Assembly: GCF_000469505.1 (NCBI RefSeq)
Contig: NZ_KI272865.1
Coordinates: 1 to 37,171, forward strand
Origin: Leptotrichia sp. oral taxon 215 str. W9775
GTDB lineage: Bacteria; Fusobacteriota; Fusobacteriia; Fusobacteriales; Leptotrichiaceae
DNA: 37,171 bases
Direction of reading: 5' to 3'
In this document: positions 7,122-16,946 of the stretch, one piece after another
How the letters are laid out: the number at the start of each line of letters is the position of its first letter
Numbering within the stretch: the first letter of the stretch is position 1
Notes under the pieces: model-generated
The model's database searches: none
Seen by the model: the letters and a program-made list of their open reading frames with translations, nothing else
What the model was told of the DNA's origin: nothing
Position numbers and translations under genes: made by a program

Positions 7122-10100
7122 ATGGTACTAGATTACAGGATTCCTGACGAATTGAAAAAAAGTTACAAAGAAAAATTGGGAAAGGAAAAGGAAAAATTAA
7201 ATCCTGAAAGCCAAAAATTTATTGAAGATGTGCTGAAGGGAAATGTTAAAACTGGAAGATATGAGCACGAAACCTTTGCAATTTTAGAAATGAAAAAGAA
7301 AATTAAAAATATTGAAAATGTTACTTTTGAAGAAATTTATCCTGAAGAAATTTATCCTGCACTGGATTTAATGATAGGAAAAAAATTTAGGGAAATATTT
7401 CTTGAAATTTGTCAAAAAATTGTAAAAATGCCTTATACAAGATGGTATTACAGAAAAATGATATTGAGTTCAAATTATGCGGATCATTTGATAAATATGT
7501 GGGATATTTTGTCTAATCTGGTTACATTACATATTTTGGATATGGATATTATGAAAATATTGAAAGGTGAATATGACAGAAAAAAATATCCAGGTATATA
7601 CTCCTTTGCGTTACACTATCTCTGGTGTGAAATTGATAGGGGAAATAAGGAAGTCATAGAATTTTTAAAAGACTTGATGTTGAGTGAAAATAATACATTT
7701 TTACTGGATTATACGACTTTCAGGGCAATCTTTGCTTCAGATAATCGGGAACTTGTGGAACTTGCCGGGAAATTACTGCTGGCCGCAAAGCTTCAGGAAG
7801 GGCTGAGACAGGCAATCTGTGAAACGATGGACAGTGGAACAGTGGAAAACTTTAACTATATGTTTAAAATTGTGTATGACAATGATTTATTAAGATTTTC
7901 ATCGGTGAAAAGGGCTTTGGCAACATGGACTGGAATTGGTGAAACGTATGCAGACAGAATTGGCAAGAAGGAAATTGAAATTATTAAGAAAATTGTGGAA
8001 AATCCAGAATATGCTGATGAGCTTTTGAAAAGTGATGACAATGTGGAACTGCTTCTGGGACTTTGGCAGAAGGGAAGAGAAGATATTTCAGCAGCTATAA
8101 ATGCAATTGAAGAAATTTTAGCTGGTGGGAAACGTCATAGTATCCTGCTTGCTTCATATTATATTCAGCTTATTCAAAATATAAGATTAGCCGGGAAAAC
8201 TGCAAAAAAAGTTATTTATCAATATCCGAAGGATTTGGAAATTTTTGCATGCTATTTGGATAGCTTTATGAGAACAGGAACTAGTTATGAAATTTATAAT
8301 AGAATAGATAGTGGCCAATTTAAATTGACTGATTTTTTTGCGGATGAAAAAGAGGCAAAAGAATTTTTTGGAATATTAGAAAAATTTCTTAAGGAAATGA
8401 AAAAAGCCAGAAAGGATTTTTCACCTTGTATTTTCCCATGGTATGCGGTTTCACTGTATAAAGTGGCAATTGCTGATAAAATGGCAATAATCGCCCTCTT
8501 TTTAAAAGGTGAATATGTTGAAAAAATTTTTGAGTATTCGAAAATTTTTAGTTACTATGTGAAAGAGGATGTTTTTAATCTTGTATCCCAAAAACTTGAA
8601 AATGAAAATTATGAAAAGTATGTGATTGATGGATTGAAGGATGCGGGAGTAACAGACAAGGCCTTTGAGGCAGTTCAAAAATATAATTTAGTTCCAAAAT
8701 ACCGTAAAGAAATAGAAGGAATGTTAAAGTTAAAAACATCAAATGTACGTAAGAATCTGATTAGTTTACTTTATATGCAGGAAGAAGCTGCATTTTATGA
8801 GACTGTTGAAAATCTCATAACAACAAAGGATGTAAATAAACGGTTAGCCGCATTTGACTTGCTTTTAAAGGCTAAAAATGAAAAAAAGTACGATTTGAAA
8901 ACATTGAAGAAATATGTAAAACTTGTGAAAGAACCTACTTCAAGTGAAATTGTACTAATTGATGAAGTTAACAGGGAAGAGAAAAAGGTTGCTAATGAAA
9001 AACTTGGATATGATATTAATTATGAGCCAAGCTTTGAAAATACTGAATTTTTAGAAAAAAAACCGGATATGAGCCAAGTATTTACAAAATCAACAGATGA
9101 ACTTCTGGAAATTATAAAAAAACTGAATGACTTATATACAGAACACGAAAATTATGAGTATAAGACAGCTTATGGGACAACTACTCTGCTGTCTAATTCA
9201 TTTTCTCCGATTTACCCTTTAAATGGCCAGTATGATTATAGAAATCAGAAATTAAGGGATTATCCGCTTGAAGAAGTTTGGAGGGAATTTTTTAAAACAG
9301 AAATTAAAGATTTTGAAACATTGTACCAGCTTTACTTTTTCTCAAAATCAAAGTTTTTAGAAAATGGATATTTGAATTATACAAAAGAAATGCTTGGATT
9401 TAACCCGAATGAGCTAATTGAAAAAATAGAGGCTGAGCAAAAGGAAACAAATGGATTAAAATATTTTGATGTAAACAGGAAATATTCTTATTCAATTGGG
9501 AAAATCAGTCAAGTTATAAATATACTTGTAAATGAATATGAAGATCAAGACAGGGACTATTCCTATAAATTTGGAAAAATGATTTTTTCCTATGTTTATA
9601 ATAATCTGAATGAAAGTGAACTTTTGACAAAGGAAGTGAGAAGTTATATAAGAAATAGAGATGACAAGGATGTATATTTAAGCATTTTTGAAAATAATAC
9701 AATTTTCCGGTCAGCTAAAAATGGTATAAAAAATTATTCAAATGACAAGGAATTTGCCGAACAGTTTATTTTGAAATATAAAATTTATAAAAAACTGTAT
9801 AATTATGCAGAAAAAGAAGATGGTAAATTAAGAGGAGAACTGATTTCAATTGATGAATTTGCTCTTGCTGTAACAAAGGGAATTATTGAAAAAGATGAGT
9901 TTTACATTGAAATCCTCAATCGTGAAAATACAAAATCTAAAGTAAAAGCACTATGCGATATTATTTATGGTAATAAAAATTCTGATAAAAAAGAAAATAA
10001 TCCAAAAGTTATGGAATTTTTGAAAAAAGAAGGACAAAAGGTAATTGACTATATTTTGGAAACAGAGTTTAAAAGAGGGGAAACTCCTGTGGAATATTCA

Positions 10101-12131
10101 AATACAATCCATCAGATTCCAGTTGTAAAAGGAATTGACAATCTCATTAAGATTTTAATGGCATTGGGAAATGAAAAGCTGGAAAGAGGAGGATATTATT
10201 CGGATTATTATAGTGAGGATTCTAAAAAATCCAATTTGAGTCACCTTTTGAAAAAAAGTCAGCCTGATAAGGATGATACGAGCAAGCTTTTTGCCAAGAA
10301 AATAAAAGGAAGTAAAATTAGTCAGCAACGGCTTATAGAAGTGGCAATGTATGCACCACGCTGGACACCGCTTATTCAGGAATATTTAGGCTGGGAAGGG
10401 CTGGAAAGTGCATGTTATTATTTCCATGCACATATAAGTGATGTTTCTAAAAATATGGAAAGCCTGTTTGCAAAATATACTCCGATTTCTGTTGAAGATC
10501 TGGCAATAGGGGCTTTTGATATTGACTGGTTTAAAGCGGCTCATAAGGAATTGGGAGCAAAAAGATTTGAGATGCTTTATGAAGCGGCAAAATATGTGTC
10601 AGATGGGGCAAAGCATTCGAGGGCAAGAATGTTTGCAGATGCTGCACAGGGAAAACTTAAATTAAAGGAAACTGAAGCAAAAATTCAGGATAAGAGAAAT
10701 AAGGATCTAGTTGCCAGTTATTCATTAATTCCACTTAAAAAGGATAGGGATAAGGATTTACTTCAGAGATATAAATTTTTACAGAAATTCCTGAAGGAAA
10801 GTAAGCAGTTTGGGGCTCAGCGTAGGGCAAGTGAGGCAAAGGCATTTGAAATATCTCTTGAAAATTTATCAAGAAATGCCGGATATTCTGATGTAATCCG
10901 TTTAGTATGGAGTATGGAAACAGCTTTAATTAATGAAATGAAACAATATTTTGAACCGAAGGTAATAGAAGAAACTGCTGTATTTATAAAAATTGATGAA
11001 TTTGGGAAAACTAAAATAGTTTTTGAGAAAAATGGAAAAGTGTTAAAAACAATGCCAGCTAAACTGAAGAAAAATAAATATATTGAGGAAATTAAGGAAG
11101 TAAATAAAAATCTGACAGAACAGTACAGACGTTCTAAAAAAATGCTGGAAGAGGCAATGGAAGACGGAACAGAATTTTATAATTATGAAATAAAAAATCT
11201 GATGGAAAATCCTGTAATTTCACCATTGCTTGACACACTTGTCTTTAAATCTGAAAATAATCTTGGTTATTACAGTGACGGCAGTCTTGTAACTGTTAAT
11301 GGTGAAATTATTGAGCTTGAAGAAAATAAAATGTTGAAAATTGCTCATGCTCTTGATTTATACAATAGTGGAAAATGGAGTGAATATCAGCAGGATTTAT
11401 TTACAAAAGAGATAAAACAGCCTTTTAAACAGGTATTTAGGGAAATTTATGTAAAAACTGCTGATGAAAAAGGTAAGGACAATTCTTTAAGATATGCCGG
11501 ACATCAGATTCAGCCACATAAAACAGTTGCTGTATTGAAAAATAGAAGATGGGTTGCCGATTATGAAGAAGGGTTGCAAAAAATCTACTATAAAAACAAT
11601 ATTATAGCAAAAATTTATGCAATGGCAGACTGGTTTTCTCCTTCTGACATTGAAGCACCGACACTTGAATGGGTTTGCTTTTATGACAGAAAGACATTTA
11701 AACCGATGATGATAGATGACGTTCCTGATTTAATTTTTACGGAAGTGATGAGAGATGTGGATTTGGCTGTAAGTGTAGCTCATGTAGGTGGAGTTGATCC
11801 TGAAGCCAGTCATTCAACAGTTGAAATGAGAAAGGCAATTATTGAATTTAACCTTAAATTATTTAAACTTTCAAATGTTACGTTTACAGAAAGACATGCT
11901 ATAATAAAAGGAAAACGGGCAGAATATACAGTTCATCTGGGAAGTGGAGTTGTTCATCAGAAAGCGGGGGCTGAAATAAATATATTACCGGTACATTCTC
12001 AGCATAGAGGAAGAATTTTCCTGCCATTCGTTGATGAAGATCCAAAAACAGCTGAAATTATGAGTAAAATTATTTTATTTGCAGAAGATACTAAAATAAA
12101 AGATCCATTTATTTTGGAGCAGATAAAGTAA
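7122..12131 (+). CDS. Giant DUF4132-domain protein (MolR/YehI-like)
   Basis: A 1669-aa soluble protein. Roughly the first 600 residues are helical and repetitive with HEAT-like character (resembling the DUF5724-type region); a charged middle follows; the last 300 residues match DUF4132 of E. coli YehI/MolR, including the stretch around YAGHQIQPHKT, the APTLEWVCFYDR segment and the SVAHVGGVDPEASHS segment, and ending with HSQHRGRIFLPFVDEDPKT. No catalytic motif is evident to me. The domain family has no established biochemical activity; homologues often sit near MoxR-vWA-type systems, which are not seen here. Ribosome site AAGGAG (7108-7113) with 8-nt spacing. It is by far the largest gene in the window and sits inside the aromatic cluster. 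Its stop is followed in frame by a relic of the paralogues' tail. Confidence 0.88.
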   Translation: MVLDYRIPDELKKSYKEKLGKEKEKLNPESQKFIEDVLKGNVKTGRYEHETFAILEMKKKIKNIENVTFEEIYPEEIYPALDLMIGKKFREIFLEICQKIVKMPYTRWYYRKMILSSNYADHLINMWDILSNLVTLHILDMDIMKILKGEYDRKKYPGIYSFALHYLWCEIDRGNKEVIEFLKDLMLSENNTFLLDYTTFRAIFASDNRELVELAGKLLLAAKLQEGLRQAICETMDSGTVENFNYMFKIVYDNDLLRFSSVKRALATWTGIGETYADRIGKKEIEIIKKIVENPEYADELLKSDDNVELLLGLWQKGREDISAAINAIEEILAGGKRHSILLASYYIQLIQNIRLAGKTAKKVIYQYPKDLEIFACYLDSFMRTGTSYEIYNRIDSGQFKLTDFFADEKEAKEFFGILEKFLKEMKKARKDFSPCIFPWYAVSLYKVAIADKMAIIALFLKGEYVEKIFEYSKIFSYYVKEDVFNLVSQKLENENYEKYVIDGLKDAGVTDKAFEAVQKYNLVPKYRKEIEGMLKLKTSNVRKNLISLLYMQEEAAFYETVENLITTKDVNKRLAAFDLLLKAKNEKKYDLKTLKKYVKLVKEPTSSEIVLIDEVNREEKKVANEKLGYDINYEPSFENTEFLEKKPDMSQVFTKSTDELLEIIKKLNDLYTEHENYEYKTAYGTTTLLSNSFSPIYPLNGQYDYRNQKLRDYPLEEVWREFFKTEIKDFETLYQLYFFSKSKFLENGYLNYTKEMLGFNPNELIEKIEAEQKETNGLKYFDVNRKYSYSIGKISQVINILVNEYEDQDRDYSYKFGKMIFSYVYNNLNESELLTKEVRSYIRNRDDKDVYLSIFENNTIFRSAKNGIKNYSNDKEFAEQFILKYKIYKKLYNYAEKEDGKLRGELISIDEFALAVTKGIIEKDEFYIEILNRENTKSKVKALCDIIYGNKNSDKKENNPKVMEFLKKEGQKVIDYILETEFKRGETPVEYSNTIHQIPVVKGIDNLIKILMALGNEKLERGGYYSDYYSEDSKKSNLSHLLKKSQPDKDDTSKLFAKKIKGSKISQQRLIEVAMYAPRWTPLIQEYLGWEGLESACYYFHAHISDVSKNMESLFAKYTPISVEDLAIGAFDIDWFKAAHKELGAKRFEMLYEAAKYVSDGAKHSRARMFADAAQGKLKLKETEAKIQDKRNKDLVASYSLIPLKKDRDKDLLQRYKFLQKFLKESKQFGAQRRASEAKAFEISLENLSRNAGYSDVIRLVWSMETALINEMKQYFEPKVIEETAVFIKIDEFGKTKIVFEKNGKVLKTMPAKLKKNKYIEEIKEVNKNLTEQYRRSKKMLEEAMEDGTEFYNYEIKNLMENPVISPLLDTLVFKSENNLGYYSDGSLVTVNGEIIELEENKMLKIAHALDLYNSGKWSEYQQDLFTKEIKQPFKQVFREIYVKTADEKGKDNSLRYAGHQIQPHKTVAVLKNRRWVADYEEGLQKIYYKNNIIAKIYAMADWFSPSDIEAPTLEWVCFYDRKTFKPMMIDDVPDLIFTEVMRDVDLAVSVAHVGGVDPEASHSTVEMRKAIIEFNLKLFKLSNVTFTERHAIIKGKRAEYTVHLGSGVVHQKAGAEINILPVHSQHRGRIFLPFVDEDPKTAEIMSKIILFAEDTKIKDPFILEQIK

Positions 12132-12191
12132 AAAAATAAAGGTTTTGATATAAAAACTTCATTTAGACTAAAAATGAAAAAGATAAAATAA
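12132..12191 (+). pseudogene. Degenerate third copy of the paralogue C-terminal tail
   Basis: Directly after the TAA of the DUF4132 gene, and in the same frame, the sequence reads KNKGFDIKTSFRLKMKKIK and a stop. This aligns without gaps to KGFDLKSSFRPNMKKKK, the end of paralogue B, and the nucleotides are similar too. There is no start codon or ribosome site of its own. It is best read as the 3' remnant of a third paralogue, or as a former extension of the DUF4132 frame. Confidence 0.65.
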
Positions 12192-12215
12192 ATGCTAAAG
12201 GGAGAAGAAAGATTT

Positions 12216-13511
12216 ATGAAAATAAAAATAAGACCAGGTAAGTTAAATGGAACGATAGAAATTCCCCCATCAAAAAGCTACTCTCATAGGGCAGTAATTG
12301 CGGCGGCATTGGCTGAAAATGGTAAAAAATCAAAAATTGATAATTTGAAGTTTTCGGTAGATATTACAACAACTACGGATATTATGGAAAACTGGGGAGC
12401 GGAAATAGAGCGTTTTGAAAGTGCTCTTGAAATTATTGGAAATGGTGGAAAAGTTGTTCCAAGGGATAAGTACGTGCAATGCAATGAATCAGGATCAACA
12501 ATAAGGTTTTTAATACCTGTTGGAATTACAAGTAAAAATGAACTGGTTTTTGACGGGAAAGGAAAACTTGTAGACAGACCGCTTGATTCGTATTATAGGA
12601 TTTTTGATAAACAGGGATTAAAATATGAAACAACAGGTGGGAAATTACCACTTACAGTAAATGGGAAGCTGAAGCCAGGGAATTATGAAATTGATGGAAA
12701 CATAAGCTCACAGTTTATTACTGGACTTTTGTATGCTTTGCCACTTTTAGAGGGGGATTCAAAGCTGATTATTAATAAAAATCTGGAGTCAAAGGGGTAT
12801 GTTGATTTGACTTTGGAAATATTGAAACTGGCTGGGATTGAGATTGTGAATAATGATTATAAGAGTTTTGATATAAGGGGAAATCAGACTTATAAGCCTT
12901 TTGATTACACTGTTGAAGGAGATTACTCACAGGTGGCATTCTGGATTGTGGCCGGAATAATTTCGGCAAACAGGGATAATGAAGTGAAATGCCTTCATGT
13001 GAATAAAAACTCGCTGCAGGGAGATAGGGAAATTATTGAGATTGTGACTAGAATGGGGGCAAAACTTGAGATTTTTGATGATTATGTGATTGTAAAGCCT
13101 TCTAAAACTAAAGGAACAATAATTGATATTTCTCAATGTCCTGATATTGGACCTGTTCTAACTGTACTGGCTGCCTTGAGCGAAGGGGAAACTCGTATTA
13201 TTAATGGAGAAAGATTGAGAATAAAAGAATCGGATAGAATAACTTCGATAAAAACTGAGCTTAATAAACTTGGAGGAAATGTATCTGAGGAAGGTGACAG
13301 CTTAATTATTCAAGGTGTAGAAGGATTTAGAGGTGGAGTTACAGTAAATGCATGGAATGACCACAGAATTGCAATGTCTTTGGCAGTTGCTTCAACAAGA
13401 TGTGAAAAGGAAATAATTTTAGAAGAAGCTGAAAGTGTCAGAAAATCTTATCCGCATTTCTGGGATGACTTTGTGAAAATGGGTGGAGAGATAGAAGTTA
13501 TTGAGAAGTAG
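12216..13511 (+). CDS. aroA: 3-phosphoshikimate 1-carboxyvinyltransferase (EPSP synthase)
   Basis: Transfers enolpyruvyl from PEP to shikimate 3-phosphate, shikimate step six. The 431-aa protein has the N-terminal PPSKSYSHR motif (17-25), the SGSTIRF PEP-binding turn (clostridial-type rather than the NAGTA form), VDRPL, SSQFITGLLYALP, the EGDYSQVAFW segment with an active-site Asp region, RLRIKESDRI, and WNDHRIAMS near the end. An upstream in-frame ATG (12192) abuts the relic's stop, but AAGGGAG (12198-12204) lies after it, and homologues begin near MKIKIRPG, so 12216 is chosen. It is followed after 24 bp by aroC. Confidence 0.95.
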   Translation: MKIKIRPGKLNGTIEIPPSKSYSHRAVIAAALAENGKKSKIDNLKFSVDITTTTDIMENWGAEIERFESALEIIGNGGKVVPRDKYVQCNESGSTIRFLIPVGITSKNELVFDGKGKLVDRPLDSYYRIFDKQGLKYETTGGKLPLTVNGKLKPGNYEIDGNISSQFITGLLYALPLLEGDSKLIINKNLESKGYVDLTLEILKLAGIEIVNNDYKSFDIRGNQTYKPFDYTVEGDYSQVAFWIVAGIISANRDNEVKCLHVNKNSLQGDREIIEIVTRMGAKLEIFDDYVIVKPSKTKGTIIDISQCPDIGPVLTVLAALSEGETRIINGERLRIKESDRITSIKTELNKLGGNVSEEGDSLIIQGVEGFRGGVTVNAWNDHRIAMSLAVASTRCEKEIILEEAESVRKSYPHFWDDFVKMGGEIEVIEK

Positions 13512-13535
13512 AATTAAAATTGTAAGGAGCAAAAA

Positions 13536-14642
13536 ATGGGAGCAAATTTTGGAAAAAATTATAAAATTTCATTGTTTGGAGAATCGCATGGGACAGCGTT
13601 AGGAGTAAATATTGACGGAATTCCGGCTGGAACAGAACTGGATTTGGAATTTATTACAGAAGAAATGAAAAGAAGGGCACCAGGAAGGTCAAAATTGACA
13701 ACGCCTAGATTTGAGAAGGATGAATTTGAGATTTTGAGTGGATTTTTTGAAGGTAGGACAACAGGAACTCCTCTTGCAATGATAGTTAGAAATAGGGATC
13801 AGAGATCGAAGGATTATAGTGAACTTAAAATAAAACCAAGACCTGGTCATGCCGACTGGTCAGGAATGAACAGATATGACGGATTTAATGATATTCGTGG
13901 CAGCGGGCATTTTTCAGGAAGAATAACAACTTCGATTGTATTTGCCGGTGCCATTGCAAAGCAGCTTTTGAAAAGTCAGGGAATTCTCGTTGGAGCACAT
14001 ATAAAGTCACTTTACGATATAGAAGAAAGGGATTTTATAGAAAGTGATATTACTGAAGAAAATATTAATAAATTGCGGGAAATGATTTTGCCTACTTTGG
14101 AAGAAGGGGTAGGACAAAAAATGGAAGAAGCTATAATGAAGGCCAGGGAAGAGGAAAATTCCCTGGGTGGAGTTGTGGAACTGATGATTACAGGATTAAA
14201 ACCTGGAATTGGAGACCCATTTTTTGAATCGATTGAAAGTGAAATTTCAAGAATGATATTTTCAATTCCGTCTACAAAGGGGATTGAATTTGGAGCGGGA
14301 TTTGGAATTACGAGAATGACAGGATATGAAGCAAATGATGAGATGTATTTTGATGAAAATGGAAATGTTAAATCATATACGAATAACAATGGAGGAATTA
14401 TTGGTGGAATTTCAACAGGAATGCCTATAAGCTTTAAAGTTGCAATAAAACCGACAGCTTCAATTTCAAAAGCTCAAAAGACAGTAAATCTGGAAACTAA
14501 AAAATCAGATATTCTGGAAGTACAAGGTAGACATGATCCGGTAATTGTTCCAAGGGCAATTGTTGTATTGGAATGTGCAACTGCAATTGTGATTTTGGAT
14601 AGATTGCTGGAAAGTCAAAAAAATAGAGGTTTACAATTATAA
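13536..14642 (+). CDS. aroC: Chorismate synthase
   Basis: Makes chorismate from EPSP using reduced FMN, the last shikimate step. The 368-aa length is normal. Family signatures seen are GESHGTALGV near residues 13-22, RRAPGRSKLTTPR, the RPGHADWSG and DIRGSGHFSGR segments with the FMN- and substrate-binding His/Arg residues, and the C-terminal GRHDPVIVPRA motif. AAGGAG (13524-13529) precedes the ATG. Probably co-transcribed with aroA and, given an 18-bp gap, with the PTS gene downstream. Confidence 0.96.
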   Translation: MGANFGKNYKISLFGESHGTALGVNIDGIPAGTELDLEFITEEMKRRAPGRSKLTTPRFEKDEFEILSGFFEGRTTGTPLAMIVRNRDQRSKDYSELKIKPRPGHADWSGMNRYDGFNDIRGSGHFSGRITTSIVFAGAIAKQLLKSQGILVGAHIKSLYDIEERDFIESDITEENINKLREMILPTLEEGVGQKMEEAIMKAREEENSLGGVVELMITGLKPGIGDPFFESIESEISRMIFSIPSTKGIEFGAGFGITRMTGYEANDEMYFDENGNVKSYTNNNGGIIGGISTGMPISFKVAIKPTASISKAQKTVNLETKKSDILEVQGRHDPVIVPRAIVVLECATAIVILDRLLESQKNRGLQL

Positions 14643-14660
14643 TATTTTTAGGAGGACACT

Positions 14661-16217
14661 ATGGGGAAATACCGGAGTGAAGCAAAAAAGCTATTGGAAC
14701 TTATAGGTGGAAAAGATAACATAGCCAGTGTTACTCACTGTGCCACAAGAATGAGATTTGCATTAGTTGATGAAGCTAAAGCGAATGTGAAAGAAATTCA
14801 GGGGTTGCCTACAGTAAAGGGAACGTTTACAAATGCAGGGCAATTTCAGGTAATCATGGGAAATGATGTTGGAGATTTTTACAAGGATTTTATTGGATTA
14901 TCCGGAATAGAATCTGCATCAAAAGAAGATGTGAAAAAAGCTGCAATGACTAAACAGCCTTTACTTCAAAGAATGGTTGCACATCTGGCTGAAATTTTTG
15001 TACCGTTGATACCTGCACTGGTAGCAGGAGGGTTAATGCTTGGATTAGGTAATTTCTTAGGTCAGGAAATGAAGTCTTTGGGAGTGAAAGTAGCTGAAGA
15101 TGGAAAAACAATATATAATTCTTTAAAGGATATTTCACAGATAGCTAAAATAATATATTTTTTCACAGACTGGATAGGTGGAGCAGTCTTTGGTATGTTA
15201 CCAGTATTAGTTTGCTGGTCAACTGTTAAAAAGTTTAAAGGTAATGAAGCACTTGGAATTGTATTAGGATTGATGTTAGTATCGGGAGTTATGCTAAATG
15301 CCTACGTTTATGGAAATATATCAGCAAGTAGGGAATTGGCAGATAAAGGAGTATATTTAAGAGATATTTTAATTGACGGTTCTGCAAAATATGCCGGATT
15401 ATTTAAAAAGGGGGATCCTTTTAGTATTGATGCAGGAAAATATATTTTAAATTTAGGGTTCTCAAAAATAATGCTGATAGGGTATCAGGCTCAGGTGTTA
15501 CCGGCAATGTTTGCAGGAATAGCAATGTGCTATATTGAAAAATTCTTTAATAAACGAACGCCAGAAGTATTAAAATTAGTATGGGTGCCATTTGTAACGT
15601 TAGTAGTAACAGGAGTGTTAACACTATTATTTATAGGCCCGGTTGCAAGAACTTTAGGAGAATGGTTGACAGAAATTTTCAAATTTTTATTTAAAACACC
15701 TGGGTTAAAATATTTAGGAGCATTAATATTCGGAACAACTTATGCTCCATTGGTAATAACGGGGCTACATCATACATTCATAGCAGTGGATTTACAATTA
15801 TCTGCTACAGGAGGCGGAACATTTATATGGCCTCTGATAGCTTTATCAAATATCGCTCAGTCAGGAGCTGTACTTGCAACATATTTCCTTTACAAAAAGG
15901 ATAAAAAGCAGGAATCAGTTTCAATGTCGGCAACAGTATCTGCCTGCTTTGGAATTACAGAACCTGCGATGTTTGGTGCTAATTTAAAATTTATGTATCC
16001 ATTTTATGCGGCACTGGTTGGTTCAGCAGTAGGAGCATTAATATCTACAGCATTTGATGTTATGGCTACCGGAATTGGAGTTGGAGGTCTTGCGTTGGCA
16101 TTTTTATCAATAAAAGAAGGAATAATTGCATTTTGGCTTGCATCAATTGCAGCTTTTGGACTATCTTTTGGATTAACATTTGTATTTTCAAAAACAAAAT
16201 TAAATAAAAAAGGTTAA
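14661..16217 (+). CDS. treB: PTS sugar permease IIBC, trehalose-type
   Basis: A 518-aa phosphotransferase-system permease that phosphorylates its sugar during uptake. Residues 1-85 are the IIB domain with phosphocysteine C27 in the THCATRMRF motif; from about residue 105 follows the IIC membrane domain with about ten hydrophobic segments and the FGITEPAMFG signature. The segment LPTVKGTFTNAGQFQVIMGNDVG (read in pieces) is closer to TreB than to glucose or sucrose permeases, hence the symbol, but sucrose-type cannot be excluded. There is no IIA domain, which must come from another protein. Ribosome site AGGAGG (14650-14655). No matching phospho-trehalase gene is in the window, and the position behind aroC is odd. 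Confidence 0.85.
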   Translation: MGKYRSEAKKLLELIGGKDNIASVTHCATRMRFALVDEAKANVKEIQGLPTVKGTFTNAGQFQVIMGNDVGDFYKDFIGLSGIESASKEDVKKAAMTKQPLLQRMVAHLAEIFVPLIPALVAGGLMLGLGNFLGQEMKSLGVKVAEDGKTIYNSLKDISQIAKIIYFFTDWIGGAVFGMLPVLVCWSTVKKFKGNEALGIVLGLMLVSGVMLNAYVYGNISASRELADKGVYLRDILIDGSAKYAGLFKKGDPFSIDAGKYILNLGFSKIMLIGYQAQVLPAMFAGIAMCYIEKFFNKRTPEVLKLVWVPFVTLVVTGVLTLLFIGPVARTLGEWLTEIFKFLFKTPGLKYLGALIFGTTYAPLVITGLHHTFIAVDLQLSATGGGTFIWPLIALSNIAQSGAVLATYFLYKKDKKQESVSMSATVSACFGITEPAMFGANLKFMYPFYAALVGSAVGALISTAFDVMATGIGVGGLALAFLSIKEGIIAFWLASIAAFGLSFGLTFVFSKTKLNKKG

Positions 16218-16285
16218 TTTAATATATAAAAAATATTTCCTCGAAAAATTTTAAACCTTAATATAGAACAGAAAGGAAGAATAGA

Positions 16286-16891
16286 ATGAAAAAAATTATA
16301 ATATTATTTTTAACTGTAATGTCATTACAGATTTTTGGAGCAAATTATAGAGTTACAGGAAATAAGTTAACTCAGAAGGAATTGATGACAAATAATTCAG
16401 AAATTGAAAAAGAAATAAAAAGATTTTTTACTGAAGATTATATTGAAGTTTTCAAGGATGAGCTTGCAAAAAGGACAGGAGGGTATGAGGAACTGGAAAA
16501 AGCATATTCCAGTTTAGGAGATAAATATATATCTGAAATGGAATATAAAATAAATGAAATAAATTATCTTTCAGATAAAAAAGCAAATGTTATTACAGAG
16601 TTAAAAGGTATAGATTTTGAAAGACTGGATGTTGAAAAGATATTAGATGAAAAAAATGTAGATAATAAACTTATAAAAGAACTTTTTTCAAATCTGAGTA
16701 AAGAGGAAATGGTGGAAATATTTCAGATGGATGAAACAGAAGCAGAAGAAATAGTTATAAAAAAATTTTTGCCACACTTGATAGAAGTTATTTTAGAAGA
16801 AATAGATAGAGTAAAAACATATAGAGTAGACAAAATAGAGCTTGAACTGGATAAAATAAACGGGAAATGGGAAATAACAGCAGAAAATTAA
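16286..16891 (+). CDS. Exported protein of unknown function
   Basis: A 201-aa protein with a clear Sec signal peptide: Lys-rich start, hydrophobic core IIILFLTVMSLQIF, and probable cleavage after FGA near residue 19. There is no lipobox cysteine, so it is periplasmic or secreted rather than a lipoprotein. The mature part is acidic and mostly helical (Glu/Lys-rich, likely coiled), with no motif I recognise. AAAGGAAG (16272-16279) supports the start. It lies 68 bp after the PTS gene and converges on the minus-strand hydrolase gene. Confidence 0.75.
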   Translation: MKKIIILFLTVMSLQIFGANYRVTGNKLTQKELMTNNSEIEKEIKRFFTEDYIEVFKDELAKRTGGYEELEKAYSSLGDKYISEMEYKINEINYLSDKKANVITELKGIDFERLDVEKILDEKNVDNKLIKELFSNLSKEEMVEIFQMDETEAEEIVIKKFLPHLIEVILEEIDRVKTYRVDKIELELDKINGKWEITAEN

Positions 16892-16946
16892 TTTGTCCAG
16901 TTGGAATATAGATACATAATATATACCAGAATAAATGAAAATAAAA

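Noticed and set aside
14012..14389. 125-codon minus-strand frame inside aroC
   Set aside because: It is a shadow of a highly conserved aroC gene, Ser/Ile-rich and without a ribosome site.
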